Source: Corallococcus caeni
GTDB taxonomy: Bacteria; Myxococcota; Myxococcia; Myxococcales; Myxococcaceae
Direction: 5' to 3'
Assembly (NCBI RefSeq): GCF_036245865.1
Contig: NZ_BTTW01000001.1
Span: 620,001 to 684,000, forward strand
DNA length: 64,000 bases
The translations under genes and the position numbers were made by a program. Below, in pieces: positions 1 to 10,149 of this stretch. The notes beneath the pieces were generated by a model. It was not told the origin of the DNA and ran no database searches. It saw only the letters and a list, made by a program, of their open reading frames with translations. Position 1 is the first letter of the stretch; every line of letters starts with the position of its first letter.

Positions 1-448
1 CCAGGTCCGTCATCACCTGGATGGCCTCGCGGGCCGTCTTCGCGCGCTCCAGCGCGATGTAGATGAGCGACCCGTAGTCGATGAGGCCCGAGGGCCCCTC
101 CAGCTCCTTGCGGCCCGTGAAGGTGGACTCGCTGATGGAGAGCTGGTGCTCGTTCATGTTGCCCACCACGGAGTACGTGGCGGCCGGCTGCTTGATGCGG
201 CCCAGGAACTTGCCGGAGTCCCACTCCACGACGTCGCGCATGGCGCCGGCCGCGTGGCGGCGCGCGGGCGTGTAGTACAGCTCGCCGTACAGCTCGTGCG
301 CGTCCGCCGCGTAGGTGATGAACGTGGAGCCGTCCGTCGTGGCGCCCTTCGTCACCAGCATGCTGGTGCAGGCGTCCGCGACGACGGGGGCCACGAGCAC
401 CGCCGTCAGCGGCAGCGCGGTGAGGAGGGTCGAAGGGAATCGGTTCAT
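1..448 (-). CDS. Peptidase C69 family dipeptidase, N-terminal part (cut by window edge)
   Basis: The first 149 codons of an exported peptidase are visible; the gene runs off the left edge. Residues 1-26 look like a signal peptide, followed at once by Cys27 in the context DACTSM. This is the usual layout of family C69 (PepD-like) N-terminal-nucleophile peptidases, where processing exposes a catalytic cysteine. The following stretch with TTDGS and a YAADAHE segment also fits C69. The substrate is probably short peptides, in the periplasm or outside the cell (family inference). The ATG at 448 was chosen because the signal peptide starts there. No Shine-Dalgarno sequence is evident, and a TAGATT hexamer lies only 8 bases upstream, consistent with a leaderless transcript. 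Confidence 0.75.
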   Translation of the reverse strand, partial: MNRFPSTLLTALPLTAVLVAPVVADACTSMLVTKGATTDGSTFITYAADAHELYGELYYTPARRHAAGAMRDVVEWDSGKFLGRIKQPAATYSVVGNMNEHQLSISESTFTGRKELEGPSGLIDYGSLIYIALERAKTAREAIQVMTDL

Positions 449-679
449 GGCGGCGCAATCTAGCAGGACCTTCGCCCGCTGCCCGCCCGGACAGGTTGCC
501 CGGCCCTCAGGCACCCGGGCCCCCGCGCCGCGCGGGCGCCATGCGTGAAGCCGATGGCCGCCGAGCCCCCCGCTACTGCCCGGCCCTCACGCGCGATGGC
601 AGCCGCCGCACCGGGACGCTAGGGTTGGCTTTTCCCGCCCGGGGGCCGTCCGCCCCCAGGGCTCCTTCTGGAGGAAGCC
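449..679. other. Divergent intergenic region before the small membrane protein
   Basis: These 231 bases separate the C69 peptidase (minus) from the 51-residue protein (plus). Besides the minus-strand hexamer at 457-462, a plus-strand TAGGGT lies at 620-625. A GC-rich hairpin (641-646 GGGGGC pairing with 652-657 GCCCCC) lies in the leader of the small gene. Nothing else was recognised. Confidence 0.35.
457..462 (-). promoter_or_regulatory. -10-like hexamer just upstream of the C69 peptidase start
   Basis: TAGATT on the minus strand, 8 bases before the ATG at 448. No convincing -35 was seen. It is listed because the same spacing recurs at many starts in this window. Confidence 0.35.
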
Positions 680-835
680 GTGACGGAGATCGTGGTGGGC
701 CTGGTGGTGTTCTTCGTCCTCACGGTCGTGCTCGGCCCCGCCCTGTGGAGCTCCCGCATCTGGTGGAGCAAGGCGGACCGCGAGCAGGTGAAGGACAAGC
801 ACGGCCGCCCCCGCAAGGACGCGAAGGACGCGTAG
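680..835 (+). CDS. Small single-helix membrane protein (51 residues)
   Basis: A GTG-started reading frame with a strong Shine-Dalgarno (GGAGGAAG at about 669-676). The product has one hydrophobic helix (about residues 4-22, rich in V, L and F), then aromatic and basic residues, and ends in a highly charged tail of K, D and R. This suggests an N-out or hairpin-free inner-membrane peptide with a cytoplasmic basic tail. No family was recognised. It stands alone, converging on acs, whose stop is 26 bases downstream. The ribosome-binding site and the clean hydrophobic-then-charged layout support a real gene, but conservation was not checked. Confidence 0.6.
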   Translation: MTEIVVGLVVFFVLTVVLGPALWSSRIWWSKADREQVKDKHGRPRKDAKDA

Positions 836-861
836 GGGCGGCCGCTTGCGCTGCCTGGAGG

Positions 862-2814
<1,953 letters not shown>

Positions 2815-2851
2815 GGGCGTCCCTCAGCTGGAGCGTGGGAACAGCCCTCCT

Positions 2852-2880
2852 GTTCTAGGAAGCCCACCCCACTATCTCAA
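2852..2880 (-). promoter_or_regulatory. Predicted sigma-70 promoter of acs
   Basis: On the minus strand: TTGAGA (2880-2875), 17-base spacer, TAGAAC (2857-2852). Transcription would start near 2845, leaving a leader of about 30 bases with a GAGGG ribosome-binding site. The -35 overlaps the stop codon of the upstream lipoprotein gene. Confidence 0.55.
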
Positions 2881-3371
2881 GGGTTCCCTTCGCAGCGGGT
2901 GTTCCCCTGAACGCCGTCGAAGCGGAACCACAGCTCGCAGGTGCAGGCGGTGTTGTTGTTCGCGTCGTAGGCGAGCCGCAGTTGCCCACTGAACTCGGTG
3001 GCGCACCGCGTGGTCGCGTCCAGGTGCACCTGGACCTGGTCGAGCAGGCACTCGTTGTCCCCGTCCACGGTGGTGCTGACGTTGGCCACGCTGCCGTCGG
3101 CGGTGAAGCCCTCGCCTTCCTCCAGGAAGTAGCCGAGCAGCTGCATGTTCTGCACGCCGAAGTCCGCGCGCACCACGCGTCCGGAGATCTGCAGGCTCAG
3201 CTGGAGGTTGCCCTGGAACGTCTCCAGCAGCCCGCAGTCGTCGCGCAGCGTCTCCGTGGGGATGAGCTCGTACTCGCCCTCGTTCTGGCTGTAGGGCAGG
3301 CAGCCCGCCAGGGTGGAGGCCACGAGGGCGGTGAAGCAGAGGCGTCGCAGGGTAGACACGGCACGCACCAT
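2877..3371 (-). CDS. Small secreted lipoprotein of unknown function
   Basis: A 164-residue lipoprotein. The signal peptide ends in the lipobox LAGC with Cys24. The mature part has six further cysteines, which suggests disulfides in the periplasm or on the cell surface, and a strand-rich mix of polar and hydrophobic segments. The reading frame stays open further upstream, but the ATG at 3371 gives the only sensible signal peptide. It is divergent from the NUDIX gene with about 60 bases between them. Its stop codon overlaps the -35 of the acs promoter. No known family was recognised; myxobacterial lineage-specific lipoproteins of this kind are common. Confidence 0.75.
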   Translation of the reverse strand: MVRAVSTLRRLCFTALVASTLAGCLPYSQNEGEYELIPTETLRDDCGLLETFQGNLQLSLQISGRVVRADFGVQNMQLLGYFLEEGEGFTADGSVANVSTTVDGDNECLLDQVQVHLDATTRCATEFSGQLRLAYDANNNTACTCELWFRFDGVQGNTRCEGNP

Positions 3372-3418
3372 CGCCCACGGGAGACATCCGGAACGGGCGC
3401 TTGCCGGGGGGCTTTGGG

Positions 3419-3424
3419 TAGAGT
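3419..3424 (+). promoter_or_regulatory. -10-like hexamer at the NUDIX gene start
   Basis: TAGAGT, 8 bases before the ATG at 3433. No Shine-Dalgarno sequence lies in between, so the transcript may be leaderless. Confidence 0.4.
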
Positions 3425-3432
3425 GCGACGCC

Positions 3433-3855
3433 ATGCCTGAATACCGCAACCCCAAACCCACCGTGGACTGCATCATCGAGTTGTCCGGCGAGCGCATCGT
3501 GCTCATCCGCCGCGCGAACCCGCCGGTGGGCTGGGCGCTGCCGGGCGGCTTCGTGGACGAGGGCGAGCCCCTGGACAAGGCGGCCATCCGCGAGGCCAAG
3601 GAGGAGACGGGCCTGGACGTGACGCTGGAGGAGCAGTTCTTCAGCTACTCGGATCCGAAGCGGGACCCGCGCCTGCACACCATCTCGACGGTGTTCATCG
3701 CGAAGGCGACGGGGGAGCCGGTGGGCGCGGACGACGCGGCGGAGGCGAAGACGTTCACCGTGGACGCGCTGCCCAAGGACCTGTGCTTCGACCACGGCAC
3801 CATCCTGTCGGACTACCTGACCTACAAGCGCACCGGGAAGCGCCGCAAGCTGTAA
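3433..3855 (+). CDS. NUDIX hydrolase
   Basis: A 140-residue NUDIX pyrophosphatase, which hydrolyses a nucleoside diphosphate linked to another group and needs a divalent metal. The NUDIX box is complete: GGFVDEGE, then REAKEETGL (pattern G-x5-E-x7-REUxEExGU). The [11 protein letters not shown] approach to the box resembles the ADP-ribose and NADH pyrophosphatase branch, but the substrate cannot be assigned from sequence. The ATG at 3433 fits the family N-terminus. There is no ribosome-binding site, only a TAGAGT hexamer 8 bases upstream. The M50 protease gene follows 13 bases after the stop, so the two are probably co-transcribed. Confidence 0.9.
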   Translation: MPEYRNPKPTVDCIIELSGERIVLIRRANPPVGWALPGGFVDEGEPLDKAAIREAKEETGLDVTLEEQFFSYSDPKRDPRLHTISTVFIAKATGEPVGADDAAEAKTFTVDALPKDLCFDHGTILSDYLTYKRTGKRRKL

Positions 3856-3868
3856 CGGGCCTTCACGG

Positions 3869-5410
3869 ATGCACTACCTGTTCGTCCTCCTGGCGCTCGG
3901 GGCGCTGCTCATCGTGCATGAGCTGGGGCACCTGGTGGCCGCGCGCCTGCTGGGCGTGCGGGTGCCGCGCTTCACCGTGGGCTTCGGGCCGCCGCTGCTG
4001 TCGTTCCGGCTGGGCGGGACGCAGTTCGTGCTGGGCGCGGTGCCGCTGGGTGCGTCCGCGAACCTGCAGGGGATGAACCCGCACCGCTCCGCGGAGGAGG
4101 ACACGTCGGGGTTCGGCACGCTGGGGCCGCTCAAGCGGATGGCCATCATCCTCGCGGGGCCGCTGGCGAACTACGCGGTCGCGGTGGGGCTGTTGTTCGC
4201 GCTGTACTCGTCGGGCACGCACGTGGTGGTGCCGCTGACGGTGGGCACGGTGCTGCCGGGCTCGGAGGCGGCGCGGGCGCAGCTGCTGCCAGGGGACCGG
4301 CTGGTGGGCGTGGACGGCAGGCCGCTGGAGAGCTGGTCGGACTTCGTCACGCGGGTGGCGGACGGCGTGGGCGGTCAGCTGGAGCTTTCGGTGGACCGCC
4401 ACGGAGAGCCGCGCACGGTGACGGTGCGGCCCCGGGCGGACGAGCACGGCGCGGGGCGCATCGGCGTGAGCCAGCAGTACGTGTTCCGCGAGCACGCGCC
4501 CGGCGAGGCGTTCACGCAGTCGCTGGTGCACACCGGGCGCGTGGCGTCCGAGGCGCTGTCCACGCTGCTGGCGATGGTGCGTGGACCGGAGGTCGCGGGC
4601 CGGGCCGGGCCGGGCGCGCTGATGCGCCAGGAGTCCTCCGACGTCGCGTCGTCCACGGCGTCCGGGGTGGATGCGCTGGTGCGCGCGCTGGTGGCGGCCT
4701 CCGTGGCGCTGGCCATGCTGACGCTGGTGCCGGTGCCGGGCCTGGATGGCGGCCGGGTGCTGCTGCTCGCCATCGAGGCGGTGAGCGGACGGCGCATCCC
4801 GCCGCGCGTGGAGACGGTGGCGCAGACGGCCGGGTTCCTCTTCCTGTCCATTGGCATCGTGGCCACGGCGGGCGCGGAGATCCGCCGCGCGCTGCCTTCA
4901 CCGGAGGCTCCGAACGCCGGGATGAAGGCCCCCGCTGGCGCGCCCCTGGCCACGTCGGCCCCTGTCGCTCCGGACGCGGGCGTCCTCCCGGCGGCGAGCC
5001 TCGCGCCGGTGGCAGTGAAGCCGGCGGTGGCCGCCGTTCCCACAGTCGTGGATGCGGGAGTGCACGTGGCTGTCACCGCGCCTCCGGTCGCGGCGGCGGG
5101 AGCTCCCGTGGCCGCGACCGTGGTCACGGATGCGGGGACGTCCGCGACCGCCAGCGCCCCCCGGGTGCAGGACGCGGGTACAACCGCGCTCGCGCCTTCC
5201 GCGCTTACCGTGGGAGCCCCAACCGCCGTCGGTCCTCCCGCGCAGGATGCGGGAACCTCCGTCGCCACGGTCGCGCCTCGGGCGCAGGACGCGGGCACGG
5301 CCGCGGCGGTGGGGGTCCCTCGTGCCCAGGACGCGGGCACGTCCGTGAGCGCCGCAGCCGTGGCTTCGGACGCGGGCGCTGCTCGCGTCGTGGCCCCTTC
5401 TCCTCCCTGA
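3869..5410 (+). CDS. M50-family (site-2-type) membrane protease with a repetitive Ala/Pro tail
   Basis: A 513-residue intramembrane zinc metalloprotease homologue. HELGH sits at residues 17-21 in the first membrane helix, a PDZ domain spans about 122-190, and the second zinc-binding motif is at LDG (residues 292-294) inside LVPVPGLDGG. Residues 341-513 are unlike the family: a low-complexity Ala/Pro/Val tail with eight DAG units (several as QDAGT), probably an extended periplasmic or cytoplasmic linker. It is shorter and more divergent than the rseP copy at 16.9-18.5 kb, so it is a paralogue with an unknown substrate. It follows the NUDIX gene by 13 bases. The core identification is firm; the role is not. 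Confidence 0.85.
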   Translation: MHYLFVLLALGALLIVHELGHLVAARLLGVRVPRFTVGFGPPLLSFRLGGTQFVLGAVPLGASANLQGMNPHRSAEEDTSGFGTLGPLKRMAIILAGPLANYAVAVGLLFALYSSGTHVVVPLTVGTVLPGSEAARAQLLPGDRLVGVDGRPLESWSDFVTRVADGVGGQLELSVDRHGEPRTVTVRPRADEHGAGRIGVSQQYVFREHAPGEAFTQSLVHTGRVASEALSTLLAMVRGPEVAGRAGPGALMRQESSDVASSTASGVDALVRALVAASVALAMLTLVPVPGLDGGRVLLLAIEAVSGRRIPPRVETVAQTAGFLFLSIGIVATAGAEIRRALPSPEAPNAGMKAPAGAPLATSAPVAPDAGVLPAASLAPVAVKPAVAAVPTVVDAGVHVAVTAPPVAAAGAPVAATVVTDAGTSATASAPRVQDAGTTALAPSALTVGAPTAVGPPAQDAGTSVATVAPRAQDAGTAAAVGVPRAQDAGTSVSAAAVASDAGAARVVAPSPP

Positions 5411-5572
5411 GGCGGCCTTCCGCCTGCTCCGCCGGATGCCCTCCTGGGAGCAAAGCGCTTGTTGGATGGCAGGTGCTGCACGGCTGCGCTCAACCGCGTT
5501 GATTGCACGGCCGCGTGCGCACCAATAGAAGCCAAGGCCCTCTTCCACCTCGTGCCGCCCCCAGAGCTCCGC

Positions 5573-8500
5573 ATGCCCCAGCCCCTGTCCCCCTTCATTT
5601 CCCCTTCCGAGGAGCGTCACTTCGCGGGTGGCGGAGAGATGGGCGAACTGGTGCGCTCGATGGACTGGTCCCGCACGCCGCTGGGCCCGTCCCGCGACTG
5701 GCCCGTCAGCCTGAAGACGATGGCGGGCGTCGTGCTCCACAACCGGTTCCCCATGCTCATGTGGTGGGGCCCGGAGCTGATCCAGATCTACAACGACGCG
5801 TACCGCCCGGTGCTCGGCCTCAAGCATCCCAGCTCCATGGGGGCGCCCGGGGAACAGGTCTGGCAGGAGATCTGGGACGTCGTCGGCCCCATGGCCCGGG
5901 GCGTGCTGAACGGCGGCCCCGCCACCTGGAGCGAGAACCTGGAGCTGTTCATCAACAGCCGGGGGTTCGTCGAGGAGACGTTCCACACCTTCTCGTACAG
6001 CCCCATCCCCGACGAAGAGGGCGGCGTGGGCGGCGTGCTCGTCACCGTGCGCGAGACGACGCAGGAGGTGCAGCACGACCGGCAGCTGCGCATGTTGCGC
6101 GACCTGGCGGCCCGCTCCGCCGACGCGAAGTCCCCGGAGCAGGCGTGCCACGCCAGCCTGAACGTGCTCGCGGACAACGACCTGGACCTGCCGTTCTGCC
6201 TGCTCTACCTGCTGGACGCGAACGGCGACACCGCGCGCCTGGCGGGCGGCAGCCGGTTGCCCGACGCCGTCCTGGCCGCGCTGCCCGCGCAGCAGTCCCT
6301 CTCCGCCGGGTCCGACACCGACTGGCCCTTCGCCGAGGCCGCCCGGACGGGCGACGCCGTCGTCGTGAAGCACCTGGGCCAGCGCCTCCGCGACCTGCCC
6401 GGAGGCCGCTGGAACACGCCGCCCTCGCTCGCCGTGGTGCGGGCCCTGACGCGGCCGGGACAGGCGCGGCCGTACGGCTTCCTCGTGGGCGGCGTCAGCC
6501 CCCGGCGGCTGCTCGACGCGCCCTACCACGCCTTCTTCCAGGGCACCGCCGAACAGGTCGCCGCCGCGCTCGCCAACGCGCGCGCCTACCAGGAGGAGCG
6601 GCAGCGCGCGGAGGAGCTGGCGGCGCTGGACCGCGCGAAGACGGCCTTCTTCAGCAACATCAGCCACGAGCTGCGCACGCCGCTCACGCTCCTGCTGGGC
6701 CCCACCGAGGACGCGCTCGCCAGCCCCGGGCGCACGCTCCAGGGTGACGCGCTGGAGACGGTGCACCGCAACGGCGTGCGCCTGCGCAAGCTGGTCAACA
6801 CGCTGCTGGACTTCGCGCGCATCGAGGCCGGCCGCGTGCGCGCCACCTACGAGCCCACCGACCTGGCCGCGCTCACCTCCGGGCTCGCCAGCGCCTTCCG
6901 CTCCGCCATCGAGCGCGCGGGGCTGGCGCTCGACGTGGACTGCCCGCCCCTGCCGGAGCCGGCCTGGGTGGACCACGAGATGTGGGAGAAGATCGTCCTC
7001 AACCTCATCTCCAACGCGCTGAAGTTCACCTTCAGCGGCACCATCACCGTGGCCCAGGCGCAGCGGGACGGGCACCTGGAGCTGCGCGTCACCGACACCG
7101 GCACGGGCATTCCCGCCCATGAGCTACCCCGCCTCTTCGAGCGCTTCCACCGCGTGCACGGCGCCCGCGCGCGCTCCCACGAAGGCTCCGGCATCGGCCT
7201 GGCGCTGGTGCACGAGTTGGTGCGGCTGCACGGCGGCACCCTCACCGTCCAGAGCGAGCTGGACCGCGGCACCACCTTCACCGTGCGCATCCCCACGGGC
7301 TTCGAGCACCTGCCGCCGGAGCACGTGACGTCCGCGCGGAGCCAGCGTCCGCTGCCCGCTGGGGCGGACCCCTACGTGCGCGACGCCCTGGGCTGGCTGA
7401 CGGGCCTGCCCGCCATGCCCGGCGAGGACAGCGCCCCTCCGGAGTCCATCGCCGCGGCGGTGCTCGGCGACGAGGAGCGGGGGCACGTGCTGCTCGCGGA
7501 CGACAACGCGGACATGCGCGAGTACGTGAGCCGGCTGCTGGGCGCGCACTGGACGGTGGAGGCGGTGGCGGACGGCGAGGCCGCGCTCCAGGCCGCGCGC
7601 GCCCGGCCCCCGGACCTCATCCTGTCCGACGTGATGATGCCCCGGCTGGACGGCTTCGGGCTGCTCCAGGCCCTGCGCGCGGACGAGCGCACCCGGACGG
7701 TGCCCGTCATCCTGCTGTCCGCCCGCGCGGGCGAGGAGGCCCAGGAGGAGGGCCTCAACGCGGGCGCGGATGACTACCTGGTGAAGCCGTTCTCCACGAG
7801 GGATCTGCTGGCGCGCGTCACCGCGCAGGTCACCCGCTCCCGGCTGCGCAAGCTGGAGGCCGCGCACGGCGAGCGGCTGGCGCGCATCTTCCAGAACGCG
7901 CCCGTGGGCATCGCCATCCTGCGCGGCCCGGAGCACGTCTTCGAGTTCGCCAACCAGAACTACCTCCAGCTCGTCGCGAACCGCGCGGTGATAGGCAAGC
8001 CCGTCCGCGAGGCCCTGCCGGACCTGGCCGACCAGGGCATCTACGAGCTGCTGGACGGCGTCTACTCCACGGGCGAGCCGTACATCGGCCGCTCCCTGCG
8101 CGTCGTCTTCCACCACGGCCCGGAGCAGACGGCGCAGGAGGTGTTCTTCGACTTCGTCTACCAGCCCATGAGCGACGCGAAGGGCCAGGTGGAGAGCATC
8201 ATCGTGGTCGTCTTCGACGTGACGGAGCTGGCCACCGCGCGGCGGGAAGCAGAGGCCGCCAACCGCGCCAAGGACGAGTTCCTCGCGATGCTGGGCCACG
8301 AGCTTCGCAACCCCCTGGCCCCCATCCTCACCGCGCTCCAGTTGATGCGCCTGCGGGGAGAGACGGCCGCGGAGCGCGAGCGCACGCTCATCGAGCGGCA
8401 GGTGACGCACCTGGTGCGCATGGTGGACGACCTGCTGGACGTCAGCCGCGTCACCCGGGGCAAGGTCACGCTCAAGCGCGAGCGCGTCACGCTCACCGAC

Positions 8501-9373
8501 GTGGTGGCCAAGGCCATCGAGCAGATCAGCCCGCTCATCGATCAGCGCCAGCACACGCTGGAGGTGGACCTGCCGGAGCGCGGCACGGACCTCCACGGCG
8601 ACCCCACGCGGCTGGCGCAGGTGTTCGCCAACCTGCTCACCAACGCCGCCAAGTACACGGAGCCGGGCGGCTTCCTGGCCGTGACGGGCACGCGCGAGGG
8701 CCAGGAGCTGGTCGTCAGCGTGCGCGACACGGGCGTGGGCATCGCGCCGGAGATATTGCCCCGCGTGTTCGACCTCTTCGTGCAGGAGCACCAGGCCCTG
8801 GACCGCTCCCAGGGCGGCCTGGGGCTGGGGCTCGCCATCGCGCGCAGCCTGGTGCTGCTGCATGACGGCACCATCAGCGCGCACAGCCCGGGCCGGGGCC
8901 GCGGCAGCACCTTCACCGTGCGCCTGCCCGCGCTGGAGGCGGAAGCTCCCGCGGCGCTGCCCACGCCGCAGCCCGGCGCGCTCGTCCCGCAGGAGCCCAC
9001 CTCCGTGAGCGCGCGCGTGCTCATCGTGGACGACAACCGGGACGCGGCGGACGTCCTCTCCGAGTCCCTTGAGTTCCTGGGCTGCACGACGCGCGTGGCC
9101 TACGACGGCCCCACGGGCCTGGAGGCGGCGAAGGCCTTCCAACCGGAGATCGCGCTCCTGGACATCGGCCTGCCGGTGATGGACGGCTACGAGCTGGCCC
9201 GGCTGCTCCGCCAGCAGGAGGAGCCGCGCCCCATGAAGCTGGTGGCGGTGACGGGGTACGGCCAGGAGTCCGACCGCCAGCGCTCCAAGGCGGCCGGCTT
9301 CGACGCCCACCTCGTGAAGCCGCTGCACTTCGAGACGCTGGAGACGCTGCTCAAGGACCTGACGGGCGCCTGA
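5573..9373 (+). CDS. Hybrid sensor histidine kinase with two kinase-receiver modules
   Basis: A 1266-residue soluble phosphorelay protein. The order is: PAS-like sensor (about 20-170), GAF-like region (about 180-340), first HisKA with SHELRTPL (His365), HATPase, receiver with SDVMMPRLDG (Asp686), a PAS domain (about 760-880), second HisKA with GHELRNPL (His909), HATPase, and a C-terminal receiver with LDIGLPVMDG (Asp1197). No transmembrane segment was seen, so it should sense a cytoplasmic signal. The reading frame is open 38 codons upstream to a TTG at 5459. The ATG at 5573 was preferred because the upstream part looks non-coding. It stands alone with no adjacent response regulator. Output and signal are unknown. 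Confidence 0.93.
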   Translation: MPQPLSPFISPSEERHFAGGGEMGELVRSMDWSRTPLGPSRDWPVSLKTMAGVVLHNRFPMLMWWGPELIQIYNDAYRPVLGLKHPSSMGAPGEQVWQEIWDVVGPMARGVLNGGPATWSENLELFINSRGFVEETFHTFSYSPIPDEEGGVGGVLVTVRETTQEVQHDRQLRMLRDLAARSADAKSPEQACHASLNVLADNDLDLPFCLLYLLDANGDTARLAGGSRLPDAVLAALPAQQSLSAGSDTDWPFAEAARTGDAVVVKHLGQRLRDLPGGRWNTPPSLAVVRALTRPGQARPYGFLVGGVSPRRLLDAPYHAFFQGTAEQVAAALANARAYQEERQRAEELAALDRAKTAFFSNISHELRTPLTLLLGPTEDALASPGRTLQGDALETVHRNGVRLRKLVNTLLDFARIEAGRVRATYEPTDLAALTSGLASAFRSAIERAGLALDVDCPPLPEPAWVDHEMWEKIVLNLISNALKFTFSGTITVAQAQRDGHLELRVTDTGTGIPAHELPRLFERFHRVHGARARSHEGSGIGLALVHELVRLHGGTLTVQSELDRGTTFTVRIPTGFEHLPPEHVTSARSQRPLPAGADPYVRDALGWLTGLPAMPGEDSAPPESIAAAVLGDEERGHVLLADDNADMREYVSRLLGAHWTVEAVADGEAALQAARARPPDLILSDVMMPRLDGFGLLQALRADERTRTVPVILLSARAGEEAQEEGLNAGADDYLVKPFSTRDLLARVTAQVTRSRLRKLEAAHGERLARIFQNAPVGIAILRGPEHVFEFANQNYLQLVANRAVIGKPVREALPDLADQGIYELLDGVYSTGEPYIGRSLRVVFHHGPEQTAQEVFFDFVYQPMSDAKGQVESIIVVVFDVTELATARREAEAANRAKDEFLAMLGHELRNPLAPILTALQLMRLRGETAAERERTLIERQVTHLVRMVDDLLDVSRVTRGKVTLKRERVTLTDVVAKAIEQISPLIDQRQHTLEVDLPERGTDLHGDPTRLAQVFANLLTNAAKYTEPGGFLAVTGTREGQELVVSVRDTGVGIAPEILPRVFDLFVQEHQALDRSQGGLGLGLAIARSLVLLHDGTISAHSPGRGRGSTFTVRLPALEAEAPAALPTPQPGALVPQEPTSVSARVLIVDDNRDAADVLSESLEFLGCTTRVAYDGPTGLEAAKAFQPEIALLDIGLPVMDGYELARLLRQQEEPRPMKLVAVTGYGQESDRQRSKAAGFDAHLVKPLHFETLETLLKDLTGA

Positions 9374-9379
9374 GGAGCA

Positions 9380-9432
9380 GGCCGCCCGTCGTCCAGGGGA
9401 CGTCCGGCCCCACGAAGCCGGGCCGGGCGGCC
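9380..9432 (+). terminator. Possible long-stem hairpin after the hybrid kinase
   Basis: GGCCGCCCG (9380-9388) pairs perfectly with CGGGCGGCC (9424-9432), and a small GTCC/GGAC stem lies in the loop. There is no T-run, so intrinsic termination is uncertain. Confidence 0.3.
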
Positions 9433-9442
9433 GCGAAGGCCC

Positions 9443-9448
9443 TATGCT
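9443..9448 (+). promoter_or_regulatory. -10-like hexamer at the start of the 229-residue membrane protein
   Basis: TATGCT, 10 bases before the ATG at 9459. No clear -35 and no ribosome-binding site were seen. Confidence 0.35.
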
Positions 9449-9458
9449 CCGGCCCGAC

Positions 9459-10148
9459 ATGCCGACGCCTTCCGCGCCCTCCTCCCCCTCCGCGCCCGTG
9501 GCGGACGGTGGACTCTTCTGCGAGCTGTACTGGGGCACCTCCCTGGCGGAGGCCTGGAGCTACGGCCCTGAGCTGGGCCAGGTCCACGCCGCGCCCGACG
9601 AGACGGCCCCCCTGCCCCTCTACGGCTTCACGCTGCCGGAGGAACCCTTCCTCCTCGCCGAGCGCACGCCACAGGGCTGGCGCATCCACGTGCCGCCGTC
9701 CGCGCGCGTGGAGAGGAGCCTCAAGGGCGACGCCTTCCAGCCGGTGGCCCCGGAGGAGCTGACGGGCGCGCCGGGCCGCGCGGCGGTGGAGCTGCGCGAG
9801 GGCATGACGCTGCGCCTCATGGAGGGCGAGCTGCGGCTGCTGGTGCAGCCGTCGGTGGTGAAGGAGCGCGCGGGCCGCTTCCGCGTGCGAGACGTGGCCT
9901 GGCTCATCACCGTGGCCATCCTCTTCCTGAGCGCGCCCGTCGCCTTCCTCACCATGGGGCCGGACCCGGCGCGCCTCGCCGCGAACAACGCGCGCGCGCT
10001 GCAGGTCGCCCACGACAAGGAGGAGGCGCGGCGCAAGGCCATGGGCCTGGACCAGCCGCTCAAGCCGCTGACGGAGGCGGAGCGCGCCGCGCGCAAGCAG
10101 GACGGCGGCGCGCGCGTCACCGTCCCCGCCAGCTTCGGCGTGCGCTAG
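9459..10148 (+). CDS. Single-pass membrane protein of unknown function
   Basis: A 229-residue protein. Residues 1-145 are soluble and mixed in charge, with an LREGMTLRLMEGELRLLVQP segment around 112-131 that reads like the beta-rich end of a small binding domain. One transmembrane helix covers about 146-166. Residues 167-229 form a charged helical tail rich in E, A, R and K. There is no signal peptide, so the N-terminal part is probably cytoplasmic and the tail periplasmic. The frame opens 5 codons earlier at 9444. The ATG at 9459 was chosen because a TATGCT hexamer lies 10 bases before it. It converges on the moaDE operon with 1 base between stops. No function is proposed. Confidence 0.65.
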   Translation: MPTPSAPSSPSAPVADGGLFCELYWGTSLAEAWSYGPELGQVHAAPDETAPLPLYGFTLPEEPFLLAERTPQGWRIHVPPSARVERSLKGDAFQPVAPEELTGAPGRAAVELREGMTLRLMEGELRLLVQPSVVKERAGRFRVRDVAWLITVAILFLSAPVAFLTMGPDPARLAANNARALQVAHDKEEARRKAMGLDQPLKPLTEAERAARKQDGGARVTVPASFGVR

Positions 10149-10149
10149 C

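Noticed and set aside
3401-3424. TTGCCG 12 bases before TAGAGT as a -35/-10 pair (similar spacing at 47645/47632)
   Set aside because: A 12-base spacer is too short for sigma-70, and two cases do not establish an alternative sigma factor.
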